A stretch of DNA of 64,000 nucleotides from assembly GCF_022965805.1 (NCBI RefSeq), contig NC_133115.1:31177321-31241320 (forward strand), in the 5' to 3' direction. Every line of letters begins with the position of its first letter. Within the stretch, counting starts at the first letter, position 1. Positions 47,276 to 58,710 of the stretch are shown piece by piece. A program made the position numbers and the translations under genes. The notes beneath the pieces were generated by a model. It saw nothing but the letters and a program-made list of their open reading frames with translations, was not told the origin of the DNA and did not search any database. This DNA is from Primulina eburnea (Eukaryota > Streptophyta > Magnoliopsida > Lamiales > Gesneriaceae).

Positions 47276-48795
47276 TTACCATCTATTTCCACCTGCTTGG
47301 TAAATTTGGCCCCTACTGCTATCCCCTTGAGAAGCATCAGATATACCTTCACTGCTTTGTTTATCCGGCTCGTGACTACTATTTTCTCTGAGGGAACCAG
47401 AAGATCTGCGGCCAATTCGTCGTTCCTGCATTCCAAAAAACCTTTTAGTTGCTGGAGATATTTCAAAACTAAACTTGACGAGAGTTCAGGAAAAAAAACA
47501 AGAAAAAGAATTTAATGGCATACATCACGAGATAGTAGGTCTTCTGATTCAAGCATGTGTATCACATGACCCATTTTAGGCCTCTTCTGAGCATCAGGAT
47601 CGACACAACGAAGGGCGACCAAGATCACACGTTTCAGTATTTTTGAAACAGGCTTTTCAGGCAACTTAGGATCTATTACTTCCTCAGATTTCCTGTCACT
47701 CACCATCATTTTCAGCCAATCAACTAGATTGATCTGCGTTTATCGTTTCTGATGTTTAGAATTTAACAATCAAGAACAGGCACGTATTAAGTTAAATAAA
47801 ATTGGGTATTTTGGTAGTTAAAACTTTTACCTCTCCCGGTGGCCTACTATAATCAACCGGAGATCCACCAGTTATAATCTCCATAATCAGTATTCCAAAG
47901 CTATATATGTCGCTTTTTTCATTCAGCATACCGGTGCAAGCATATTCTGGTGCTACATAACTTGTAAACCATGGAAAAGTAAGATTTTTCTTTCACATTG
48001 ATCCATTTGAGGTGGGGTTAATACCTGAAAACAAGCCAAAAGAAGTATAATATTACAAGGAACGAACTAACCCTAATGATGTGATCCGCTGGAAAGGGGT
48101 GAGCCGGGTAAGGAGCTCCAATCGGATCAAATCAACAATTTATAATGTTTTGGGAATTTTGAACGAAGACAATGGCTTGAATGACACCTGCAAACAATGA
48201 AAAGAACTCGTGAATGGGCGCCGGAGAGGTTTCCGACGTAGCCACTCCGATGATAAAGTCAGAAGTTTTTTGATGATGAACTTCGAACAATATTCGAGGA
48301 GAAATACGTAGAGTGCTTAAAGTTCAAAGGTTTTTTCAGGATCATTTAATGATATTAATACCTGCTATTTATAGGTAAGGAATGGGTAGTTACCTTGATT
48401 CATGCGTCACCTATTAAGTCGGTTTACCATAATAGCTTCTGATGACTTCTCGGACACTCTAAGCCCAAATTGTTCTGACAGATGGGATGGCCTGTAATGA
48501 TTGCACTCGAGTGTGGTGCACTTATCGAGATGGTGCTATTCTCGAGATTGCCCAAGTGGTTATGCAACCGGGAAACTTACCAGGAAAGATGAGAAGGACC
48601 CGGTCCACTTTACGAGGACCCGGGCTAATAACTGAAAACTTCAACCGGTCGGGTAGACTTACCTGGACGCTCCTACCCGGATCCTAATGGGGGTATCACC
48701 ACCTAACTTTCCAATAACTCTCGTCGTCACGTAACTCCTCTCCGAATTCAGAAACTTAGCAAGCCCAAAATCTGACAACTTTGCATTCCATTGAA
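47276..48795 (-). pseudogene. Receptor-like protein kinase (At1g01540 type) pseudogene, 5'-truncated and split by an LTR
   Basis: Minus-strand exons: about 48793-48702 (NAKLSDFGLAKFLNSERSYV, TTRVIGKLG: kinase subdomain VII), 47960-47831 ([38 protein letters not shown]), 47733-47524 (INLVDWLKMM to ALRCVDPDAQKRPKMGHVIH: X-XI) and 47425-47276 (Ser-rich tail ending GGNRW, stop). Splice sites and phases of the last three exons are intact. Subdomains I-VI, with the glycine loop, catalytic lysine and HRD loop, are absent: the sequence changes to a Helitron-like repeat at about 48796. A 625-bp solo LTR separates the first two remaining exons. The intact family members are membrane-anchored Ser/Thr kinases. 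The conserved MGTFG reads IGKLG. No active kinase can be made. Confidence 0.9.
48077..48701 (-). mobile_element. Solo LTR (625 bp) with target duplication CCTAA, inside the kinase pseudogene
   Basis: On + it begins TGATGTGATCC and ends GGGTATCACCA. CCTAA lies directly on both sides (48072-48076 and 48702-48706), a perfect 5-bp target duplication. CTATAAATAG on the minus strand (48374-48365) is a likely TATA box, so the LTR is probably oriented on the minus strand, like the kinase. No internal domain remains. Confidence 0.88.
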
Positions 48796-49247
48796 AACAT
48801 AAAATAATTTAATTTTTGCATTGATTATATCAATTAATTTAATTTAAGATATGATTTTGAATTACTATGATATATTTTGTTGTTATGATAAATTGTATAA
48901 ATAATTCAGACAAATTTCTGCATCATATTTAGACAATCAATTTTCAATTTGAATAAAAAAAATAAGTGCAAAATTCAGCATCACTCGTGAGATAATTAAT
49001 TCAAAAATATATTTGACGCTTAAAATCTGATTAATTTGTTAATATGATATACGTGCATATGAAAACAACAAATATTTCAGTTTACAATGTATTTTTCATT
49101 ACCAAGAGGCTACAATTTTTTTCCATATATTTTATTTTTTTGATATAGAGATATTATTTATATTTTCTTTATTTTTTGGGGTTCACATATATATGAAATA
49201 ATCGAGCGTCCGATCATAAAAAGAGTGAAAAATATTCTCAAATAATG

Positions 49248-49319
<72 letters not shown>

Positions 49320-50191
49320 ATAGTTTTTGTTCTATTTAAAAAGTTTCCGCCAACACTAATATGCTATAAAAGAAAAATATTTGATAATTATTAATATATT
49401 GACCTATCATATTAAATATTCGAAACAAATAAGAAATAAATATGTGATGAAATGTGATATTTTTTCAATTTATTTTTTAAAATTAATTAAATTAGATGTT
49501 CTTTGAAAAGATAAACTACATTTAAGTATTTGCATTGATTATATCATTCTATTTAATTACAATTATTTTTTTGAGTTGTGTGTTATTTTTATAGAGTTAA
49601 TTTTTACTACTCTATATCATATTAAATAAAATCAAATTTTAATATAATATTAAGTTTTTCAACTATTTTAAAAAATGTCATTAATTTTTGGTATATTAAC
49701 TGCTTGTGAAATGTTGTTATTATTATTATTACTATTATTATTATATATCTTAATAGAACTTTAATATATGTATCTTAAAAAAATTTAATATAAATATTTT
49801 TAACATTTTCAAAAATTAAATAAATTTATTCATCTAAATAAGTGACAAAAATTTTAATTTTTTAAAAATATTATTTATTATTTAAATTTTGATAAACAAA
49901 TATATATGATTTTTTAAATGTTTTCTTATTTTTATTTATTAATAACTGTTTCACTTAAACAAAATAAATAAGTCAACTTAATGACAGAATATTATTATCA
50001 TCATTTGAGTGTTATCTTAAATGACATAAATATTTTGATATGATAACTTTTTATAATAATATTTAAATTTTAAATATATTCATTATATTATATTAATTAT
50101 TTTAAATAATTATTCAAACATTGTTACTTATTAATTTTAATAGTTAATTATATAAAACAACACTTCGTGCATCGCACGGGTGAAATGCTAG
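48796..50191 (+). mobile_element. Helitron-like non-autonomous repeat, copy 1
   Basis: The 3' end has the Helitron signature: hairpin CGTGC-ATC-GCACG (50166-50178), nine bases, then CTAG (50188-50191) followed by T. The AT-rich body shares long collinear similarity with 61400-62945 (for example AAAATATATTTGACGCTTAAA near 49003 and 61611, and ATTTCAGTTTA near 49075 and 61679). A long TA tract (49250-49317) interrupts it. I could not define the 5' TC end; the left border here is where kinase similarity stops. Confidence 0.65.
49250..49317. repeat. (TA)n microsatellite
   Basis: Uninterrupted TA dinucleotides for about 66 bp inside the Helitron-like repeat. Confidence 0.95.
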
Positions 50192-50195
50192 TATA

Positions 50196-50198
<3 letters not shown>

Positions 50199-50267
<69 letters not shown>
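50199..50267. repeat. (TA)n microsatellite
   Basis: Uninterrupted TA tract beginning eight bases after the Helitron-like 3' end. The repeat may have inserted beside or within it. Confidence 0.95.
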
Positions 50268-50268
<1 letters not shown>

Positions 50269-51168
50269 CCACTTTTTGTTCTATTTTCAACGTGAAGAAC
50301 TATAATTGAATCTTAAGACTTAATGTATACTAGTACCACAAAACACGTTTTGCGTAGCTATATGATTATTTTTAGAATTTTTTAGTTTCGTCAACATTTG
50401 TTATTAGTTCATAGAGTATAGATAGTTTTATAATTTATCAGAGCATGTTATTATCGACATTTATATGTTATAGAATTCGAGAGACATAATAATTTTCATA
50501 AGAGTAAATATCTTATGAAACGGTCTCACATGAAATTTAACAATTGACCAGACAATATGAAAAGTTTCGAAACAAAGATAGAGACCAAATTATGATAGAT
50601 TATATGCAGACGACCGTGATAATCATAATATGTCGTTCCTATCTCGCCATTTTCATTTATGTGATTCATGATATAACTAAGATTCATATTTGTGCATGAT
50701 GGGAATATTATATCTACATATAACCTAATCATTGGATTACTAATAAAATATTCTCTTTCACAACAATATATATTAGCTTTAGGGATGTTCAAACTTCGAA
50801 TAAAACTAAAAAAATTGTAAATCGAAATCGAAAATCGAACTCAACCGAAAATCAAAATTTTAAATTCGGATATAAATGTTAAGACTGAAGTTTATATAGT
50901 TCAGTTTCGGATATTATTTGTCAAAGAACAGACCGGAAAACTAAAATTAAATTAAAATATATTTTTATTTTATTTAAATTATATATTTTATAAGATGATT
51001 TAGTGAATTAATAATCACTTTAATTAATTTTTAGTTGAATTTTATTTATCTAATTCATTTAGACATCTATATTTTTGGTTAAAATTTGGCCAATTTGAAC
51101 AAGCACGTGCTAGGCTGATAGGTAATTTTGACGTTCGTGGTTCGTTGAACTTATACATATTTGACTTT

Positions 51169-51234
<66 letters not shown>

Positions 51235-52826
51235 CTAGACAATTATATTATCGACATTAATTATGCAATCATTTTGAAAAACTTATTGAAAAATTGAGCA
51301 ATTATTATATTTTAAAAAATGATTTACGAAAAATAAAGAAAGAAGCGTGTCATTTAGCCAGGTAGGAAGCTGAAGAGGCGGAGGCACACGTGAAGCACGC
51401 AGACAATGAATCTTGAATCCGCACAACCACGAGCCCTTCACAAATAATTATTTTTTACGCAAATTGGATCTGAATTTCGGTATTAAATTATTTTTTATTC
51501 AACGAATTTAAAGATAAAAAAAGGGGGAAATTTTAGGTGTACACATAAAGGTTATATTTCATGCTTACATTTTATATAATTAATTAGAAAATATCTTTAA
51601 ATTTAATTGGATTTATTTATTTTTTTTATTCTCTATTACACTCTTGAAAAAACGTCATTCCGCGTGTCAATCTAAATGTATATCTAGCAGGACTAAAAAG
51701 GAAAAAACAAAAGTTTGAAAAATCAACTCCTAATTAATTTAAGGCTAAACTTTTCTAATTTTGATATTTTCAACATCTCCACGACACAATAAAGTAAAAA
51801 GTAATACAAAATTTTTTAAAATTGCATGTTGTTTCCATATAGTCGAAGTCTTGGTTAAACTAAACTTTTTGAACCGCCTTTATTTTTATTTTCCTTGTTT
51901 TTTAAATACTAATTACCTTACCACATGGATTCCCAATTAGAAAGTACTGAACTAAGGGTGAGTTTATACTATATTTTAGATTTATTCTCGGTTTTTGTTT
52001 TGTAAATGGAAAAAAAAAATGTAGGGTTCATCAATATTTTTTTTTAATTTTACAGTGAGATGATCAAGGGTGAGTCTATGCTACACCAGAAGATTTAATT
52101 TCTAGTTTTTGTTTCGTATAAAATGATCGATCGATCATCTAACTTGAAACAAAAAATGTGAAGTCCATCAATATTTTTTAATTTTACAATAAGATGATTG
52201 ACCGATTATTTAACAAACACTCTACCTCTTGTAGTATATACTCGTCCCTAAAGCAAGTAGTGTTGATAAAATTCTCATATGACGTACAAACTTGTTGCAT
52301 GAACCATGCAAGTAATCAAACAAATGGGAGTGGACAAGCTTTTGACTTGAAGGAAAATGTCAACTTGCACTCTTTCTCAAACGAAATCAGAAAGGACAAC
52401 TTTTAGCACCGATTCGAATTTTTGAACAAAAATATCACTATTTAAATATTTATAGTCATAATTTCATATCAATAACTTATAATTTATTTGATACTAAAAT
52501 TTCAAATTTAAGGCAAAATCTCGAACACTAATTGTAACAAATCATTCTCGAGCTAAAAGAATACACTTTATAACCTTGAATAAATTCTATCTATAAAAAT
52601 TTAATCATTTCACACTTTACTTTTAATCATTTCACACTTTTACCAATAATTGGTAGCTATCATTGCATATTTGCACTAGATTTGCTCTTACTCGAAATAT
52701 CATTGATTTTGAATTTTTTATGATTGGGAGTACGTGTGGATGGAGCCGTGCTTCTTGCCGGATTCCTAAGTCCACTAGCTCGAGTGTCACAAAATTTAAC
52801 ATACGTTACATCCATATAATTCTCCC
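50268..52826. promoter_or_regulatory. Upstream region of the FRO gene, repeats and two G-boxes
   Basis: No gene seen. 50511-50540 has AAACGGTCTCACATGAAA, a scrap of the MULE-like MITE. 50780-50960 resembles a decayed MITE (GATGTTCAAACTTCGAATAAA). 51172-51231 is a (TA)n tract. Two CACGTG G-boxes lie at 51104-51109 and 51387-51392, about 1.8 and 1.5 kb upstream of the FRO ATG; bHLH factors such as FIT that drive FRO2 in iron deficiency bind E-box/G-box sites, but use of these is only a guess. 51955-52200 contains two diverged copies of a stretch (AGGGTGAGT, then CATCAATATTTTTT and TTTTACA). Confidence 0.45.
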
Positions 52827-52834
52827 TATAAATA
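52827..52834 (+). promoter_or_regulatory. TATA box of the FRO gene
   Basis: TATAAATA in the context TCTCCCTATAAATAACATT lies 105 bp upstream of the ATG at 52939. That places transcription start near 52860 and gives a short leader. Confidence 0.65.
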
Positions 52835-52938
52835 ACATTACATTCCCTTAGACATTCCCTCACACAATACAGTATCTTTTCACATTAAAAAAAATACGAT
52901 CAAGTCGATCGAGTTCAAAGAGAGGAATATCACTTAAA

Positions 52939-55900
52939 ATGGACTCTGCAGCGCCACCATCTCGCGGAGGCGGCAGCAACGCCGTCAGGGCGGTGATAAT
53001 GGCTGTGCTGGTGGCGGTGTTTACGGGCTATCTTTTCTTGTGGATCATGATGCCCACCAATCCTTATAGATTGACTTGGTTGCCGGAGATACGAAAGGAG
53101 ACAGCCTCCACTTACTTTGGAAACAACCAAGGTTTGATAAATAAATCGTAGTATTGTATTATGTGAATAAATGTAACGTTTGCTTGTATTTTGGTGCCAC
53201 CGATCGATAGAAGAAGAAATGCATTTACAGAGATTATAATATATATTTATCTTTTTAATTTTCTTTTTTGAAAAATGTAACTTTAATTGTAAGTTTATTT
53301 GCTGCAGGTGCGACTTATTTGGTCTACACGTTCCCCATGTTATTCATTGCTGCTTTGGGTTGTGTGTATCTTCACTTAGGAAAGAAATCAAGGGAGATTC
53401 ACACTAACCGGTAATTATTGGATTTCCGAAATTTGATTTACTTCTTGTAATATAATAAAGTTATTAATAGTATTTCAAGCTTGGATTTCCAAAATTCCAA
53501 ATAATGACATTTTGCTACAATTCATACTTCTCCACACAGCAGAAAGTCAAAATTCGAAATTAATTCAAAATATAATTTTCTTAAACCAAGTTTAAATTCT
53601 TGTCAACCTTAATTATAAAGTTTTACATGTTATAATTTGTTTTATATTGTTATATGTTAAACATGCAGATCAAAAGGAGAGCATAAAATGGCAGTATGGA
53701 AGAGACCATTGATAATAAAAGGATTGGGAATCGTGTCTCGAATTGAGCTTGCATTTTTCCTCATGTTTATGGCTCTTCTCGTCTGGAATTTTGCCAATTA
53801 TTTGAGTATCAGTTTTGCAAAAATTACACCTATGTCTGCAGCGAAAAGTGGTGAAAAAGTGTAAGTAATTATTATTATTATTAGTATTACACACACACGT
53901 CGCATGCACGAAGCATTCTGAAACTAATATTTATTAATTAATTTGGAATGGTAGTGTACATGTAGAAAAACTAAAAATATTAATCCGATTAATTCATAAT
54001 ATAGTATTTCATTCATGATATATTTATATTAAATAAGGTGATAAATGACCTGAAAATCTAGTTTGATCTCTTTCTTTTTTGGTTATCATGTTTGAATTTA
54101 TAAAAGAGCGTGTTTTTTTTTCTGAAACAGTCTCACGAATTTATACGTGGGATATATGTCGACCTAATCTATACTTATAATGAAAAGTAATTATTTTTAG
54201 CATAAAAAATAATAATTAGTGATATTTTTTTATGATTTATGAGTAGTGTCAGATCGCTGACCCGTCTCACAAAATTGATATGTGACTATATGTATATATA
54301 TCAAAATTATGTCATATGATTTTGATTAGACCTTCTTCTATTTTTTCGGAGTGTCACTATTTTGAATCAATCCAAATAACCTTATTTTGTTTAAAAAAAA
54401 ATTTGAATGTAATTAAAGTTCAAATCTGATTGTTTTCATATATTGTTAATTGAATTTACTACAACAATTTTCTAGCTAATTTTAAACTTATAATACCATT
54501 TTATAAATTTCTAGTTTTTATTTTTATTAATAAAATAGATAATTAAAGTGTCCAATGTCCATATCCAGCGAATCACCCGATTTTCCCTAAATACAACAAT
54601 ATCAAATGAAAATTTTAAAAAATAATTATTATAATTAATTCCATTTTTTTACTGCAGGTGGGAAGCGAAGCTAGAATCGTCGGGACTCCGCCTTGGACTG
54701 GTGGGGAATATAGCCCTAGCGTTCCTATTTTTCCCGGTGACACGCGGGTCATCGGTGCTCCCCCTTTTTGGGCTCACGTCGGAGGCCAGTGTGAAGTATC
54801 ACATATGGTTGGGCCATATTATGATGATCCTTTTCACTGCTCACGGCGTTATCTATATTATCTATTGGGCTATCATGCATGAATTATCGGAGGTAGCTAA
54901 CTATTCCTTTTCTATGTTGTTACCCATCGAGAACAAATATATAATATAGTGATCATGACTTGTGCTCGCGTTTCTCCAAATCAAAACTTAGATGCTGACA
55001 TGGGAGAATACTGGGGTGTCCAACGTAGCAGGAGAGTTGTCTTTGCTAGCAGGATTGGCCTTGTGGGCTACGACATTCCCAGGGATAAGGCGAAAAATGT
55101 TTGAGCTCTTCTTCTACACTCATCACCTATACATCCTATTCATGCTCTTCTTCGTACTCCATGTTGGCATTAGCTATACCTGCATTATGCTCCCTGGATT
55201 CTTCCTTTTCATGATCGATCGATATCTTCGATTCTTGCAATCGAGACGAGGCGTTCGCCTCGTGTCTGCAAGGGTTCTGCCTTGCCAAACTGTTGAACTC
55301 AACTTCTCCAAAAGCAAAGGTGTGTACGCATGTACATATCATCCATCTAAAATATAAATAAAATCATGCCTTGGGACTCTAATAATACGCAGTTTATATA
55401 GTACGGATAAATAATGTAATTTTTTGTTTTGTTAACTTTTTTTTTTTGGGGACAGGTTTAAGTTATACCCCAACCAGTATCATGTTTATGAATATGCCTA
55501 GTATTTCTAAGTTGCAATGGCATCCATTTACCATAAGTTCTAGCAGCAATTTGGAGTCGGATAAACTTGGTGTCATCATCAAAGTTGAAGGAAAATGGTC
55601 CGATAAGCTCTACCAGATGCTTTCTTCGCCTTCTTATGTTGATCGTCTTGATGTATCGATTGAAGGACCTTATGGACCCGCTTCAACTGATTTTCTAAGG
55701 TATATATATGAGATATATATCGTTATGATCTCACGTTTATCCAATGAGCCATTGTGGAAAGTTAAGAAGTTTGGGGAATATCAATTAATCTCTGGTTTGT
55801 TGTTTTTGAATCAAAATCTTGGTTATGCCGTCCGACTCACTGATATTGATAAAACTTGTTTCTGCAGCCACGACTTGCTGGTGATGGTAAGCGGAGGAAG

Positions 55901-56806
55901 TGGCATAACCCCATTCATTTCCATTATCCGGGAGCTCGTTTACACAAGTGAGACTTTGAAATGCAGGACACCTGAAATTCTCCTCATCAGTGCATTCAAG
56001 AACTCAAATGACTTGACCATGCTCGACCTAATCCTCCCAATTTCCGGCGTCCCATCAAAGTTTTCCAACTTGAGTTTGCAAATCGAAGCCTTTGTTACAC
56101 GAGAAAACGAGCCAGCCACGCAAGAAAACAAGGGCATTAGAACCATTTGGTTCAAGCCTAATCCACGTGATGCACCAATAACTCCAATCTTAGGACAAAA
56201 CAGTTGGCTCTGGCTCGGTGCCATAATCTCGTCATCCTTCATGATCTATCTTATTTTTATTGGTATTTTGACACGATACTACATATTTCCCATTGATCAT
56301 AATAGTAATAAGATATACTCTTCTTCCTCAAGAGCAGTGCTGCACATACTATTTCTATGTATTGGCATAGTTATAGCATCAACAGCAGCATTTCTTTGGA
56401 ATAAGAATAGAAATTCGAAGGAAACTACACAGATTCAGAATATGGAAGGCGCGACACCAGTGGCTTCACCAAATGCATTGTACTATAATGCAGACAGGGA
56501 ACTCGAGAGCTTGCCTCAGCAGTCTATTTCTCAATGTATCAATGTGCATTATGGTGAAAGACCAGATATTAAACGTATGTTATCAAATTCTTGGACGAAA
56601 AACATGGCTTAATATTATAAAACACTCTGGATTTTCAACTTATAAGTTCTGTTCCCCTTTTTGTAGGATTTTTGTTTGAGCGCAAGGAATCAAGCGTGGG
56701 GGTTCTCGTTTGTGGACCGAAGAAAATGCGACACGAAGTTGCGAATATTTGCTCATCTGGTTTGGCAGATAATCTGCATTTTGAATCCATCAGCTTCAGT
56801 TGGTGA
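52939..56806 (+). CDS. Ferric-chelate reductase (ferric reduction oxidase, FRO2-like)
   Basis: Eight exons: 52939-53131, 53308-53410, 53669-53860, 54658-54892, 54992-55319, 55456-55699, 55868-56574, 56667-56806; all GT/AG, phases match, 713 residues (Arabidopsis FRO2 is 725). It transfers electrons from NADPH through FAD and two hemes to extracellular Fe(III)-chelates at the plasma membrane. Membrane segments begin at about residue 20 (VIMAVLVAVFTGYLFLWIMM). The ferric-reductase core has candidate heme ligands H211, H216 and H225 (KYHIWLGHIMMILFTAHG) and H285, H286 and H298. WHPFTISS (372-379) is the FAD-binding site, GGSGITPFISI (441-451) the NADPH-binding loop and VCGPKKM (682-688) the C-terminal nucleotide site. 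Two membrane segments (near 550-600) separate these sites. Subfamily (FRO1/2 against FRO4/5) was not resolved. A fragment of a second FRO lies 280 bp downstream. Confidence 0.95.
54125..54285 (-). mobile_element. MULE-like MITE, copy E (diverged, inverted) in a FRO intron
   Basis: CAGTCTCACGAATTTATACG, TTAGCATAAAAAATAATAAT and GACCCGTCTCACAAAATTGA match parts of the family with many changes. It lies in the 0.8-kb third intron of the FRO gene. No target duplication is recognisable. Confidence 0.5.
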
Positions 56807-57083
56807 AATGCTTTTCTTGTTTTCGATGGTGGTTTTGTAAATGTATGCTTGTTTTTTTCCCCTTAATTTTGTTGGGTCCTTTTTCTTGTTTTCTTCTCTT
56901 TGGTTGATTGATCAGTTTCAAGTTCAACTGTAAATGAGAAGACTTGTGTGAAGTGTCCTTCCTTTGTGTAAGATAATATTAATAATAATCCTTTTTTATT
57001 GCCAATATGTGAAAACAAACGCGAGTCATTCGAAAACTCGTTGTTCCGTGGCAAAGCAGTGAAATATGATATCTTCTTCATAG

Positions 57084-57440
57084 GTCCAATAATGCTGGAT
57101 TTCACGTTTCCGATTCTGTTTATTACGGTACTGGGATACAACAAGGTAGGCATAATATGAATATAAATATATTTATGGTATATGTAATATTATGCATGTC
57201 TTAATATTTATTTTTATAAATCTTAGACGGGTTTCCCTTCATTAATTTTTCCTGGAACTGGGATGTAGAAACTGCAAGCGGGGTCGAGAATTGAGGTTCT
57301 TGAAATGGCCGATGATCGTGAAGGGACTCGGGATCGTTACTCTTACAGAACTAGTGTTGTTCATCGCACTTTGTGTTTGGGACTTCTCAGATTATGTGCG
57401 CCACTGCTCTAAGCAAGTTCTTGTATGCTCGATGGACAAG
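57084..57440 (+). pseudogene. Fragment of a second FRO gene (exon 2-3-like)
   Basis: 57084-57145 reads GPIMLDFTFPILFITVLGYN after a TTCATAG acceptor, matching exon 2 of the FRO gene (GATYLVYTFPMLFIAALGCV). From about 57269 to 57430 a second piece reads LRFLKWPMIVKGLGIVTLTE, LVLFIALCVWDFSDYV, matching exon 3 (KRPLIIKGLGIVSRIELAFF). The exon 1 part and everything after exon 3, including heme, FAD and NADPH sites, is missing. The same order and spacing as in the intact gene 280 bp upstream point to a tandem FRO duplicate that was later truncated. Arabidopsis also has a tandem FRO pair (FRO2/FRO1). Confidence 0.82.
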
Positions 57441-57939
57441 TTCCCTTTGTCGGACTTTATTCATAATGATCCCTTGCTTTTTTTTTTTTTTTTTTAATGC
57501 TTTTTAGCTTTTATTACAATTTTCAAATATAACTTTTATTACAATTATTTAGTTATACCTATATAAGAATTATAGATTTTGAGAGGAGATAGTCAAATTC
57601 AAATGGTTGAATTTGGCCACTATAGTTTGATTCTGCTTACAAAAGTGTTTATAAGTTGATTTCAATATTAAAAGTTGTAGAAGTTGGCTTAGCTGCTAAC
57701 TGAGTGAGGACAGTGAAATTATCTATTTTAATTAAGGAGTTCTCAATATTGGTAACCACAAAAAATGGAACAATGAAAATTTTTAGCCTTCGAAATTTTC
57801 ATTTTTCGTTATCTAAACGATATTTGTACCCACGATATATTAGTGTTGTCTAATTGTCAATCGAGATTATAATGAATTTACAATTATTTAATTGGTAATT
57901 TGGAATATATTAATTAAATAATAATTTGGTAGTACTGAC

Positions 57940-58002
<63 letters not shown>

Positions 58003-58099
58003 TATGATTTTGTTACAATATTCTTGAAGAAGTCTAGAATTAATTAATTGATTGATTAAGTAATTAAATAATTTTTACTTAATTATATTATATTATGTA
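57441..58099. other. Intergenic with poly(T) and (AT)n tracts
   Basis: A run of about 20 T's lies at 57478-57496 and an AT dinucleotide tract at about 57943-58006. No gene seen. Confidence 0.6.
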
Positions 58100-58710
58100 T
58101 TATTAAGAGTTGATAATTATTTATGATATCAGATAATTTCAATAATGGAAAATACGACATGAGAATTTTAAATAAAGAAAATATAGAATCCTGATTCAAG
58201 GAGAATACTGATTAGAATAAAAGACTCTATTTATCAAATACATATTGTATTATGAAAAGTTGATAGCACATGATTAATACAACACAACTAAAATCAATAC
58301 GAAGATTCTCTTGACTCTCTCTCTCTCGAAATCTCACAAAACTCGGCCAGCACCTTTGGGAAGGGAGACGTCCCACCATCGCTGTATAGCTAACGGTATT
58401 CCAAGATTCCGGCAATTGATAATCTCAACGCAAATTTCGTGTGTATTTTCGTGCGATCTACTTGAGGAACAAAGTATCTGATCGTGAACTTGATTAGAAG
58501 GTTGAAGAAAGTTTGCAGGAATTTACAAGAAGGAACAACTTCATTAATCCCATACTAGTTTGTTGTCCAGTGTTCTTAAATGCAAAGGTAAATCAAATAT
58601 TTTAAATTATATGACACCCAAAACATTTTGAACTTCAAATTTTTTTTTTTAAAACTCTCGCCTCGTCTTGAGTGTGAGAAAACGGTACTTTAAGAGTAGT
58701 ATCAGAGCAA
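58100..58710 (+). repeat. LTR-like sequence with primer-binding-like site
   Basis: The stretch has LTR-like features (CTCTCTCTCTCTCGAAATCTC, then a TTGAGTGTGAGAAAACGG tail) and ends in AGTAGTATCAGAGCAAAG near 58695-58712, similar to the TGGTATCAGAGC primer-binding site of plant copia elements. The 5' boundary is unknown. Confidence 0.4.
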
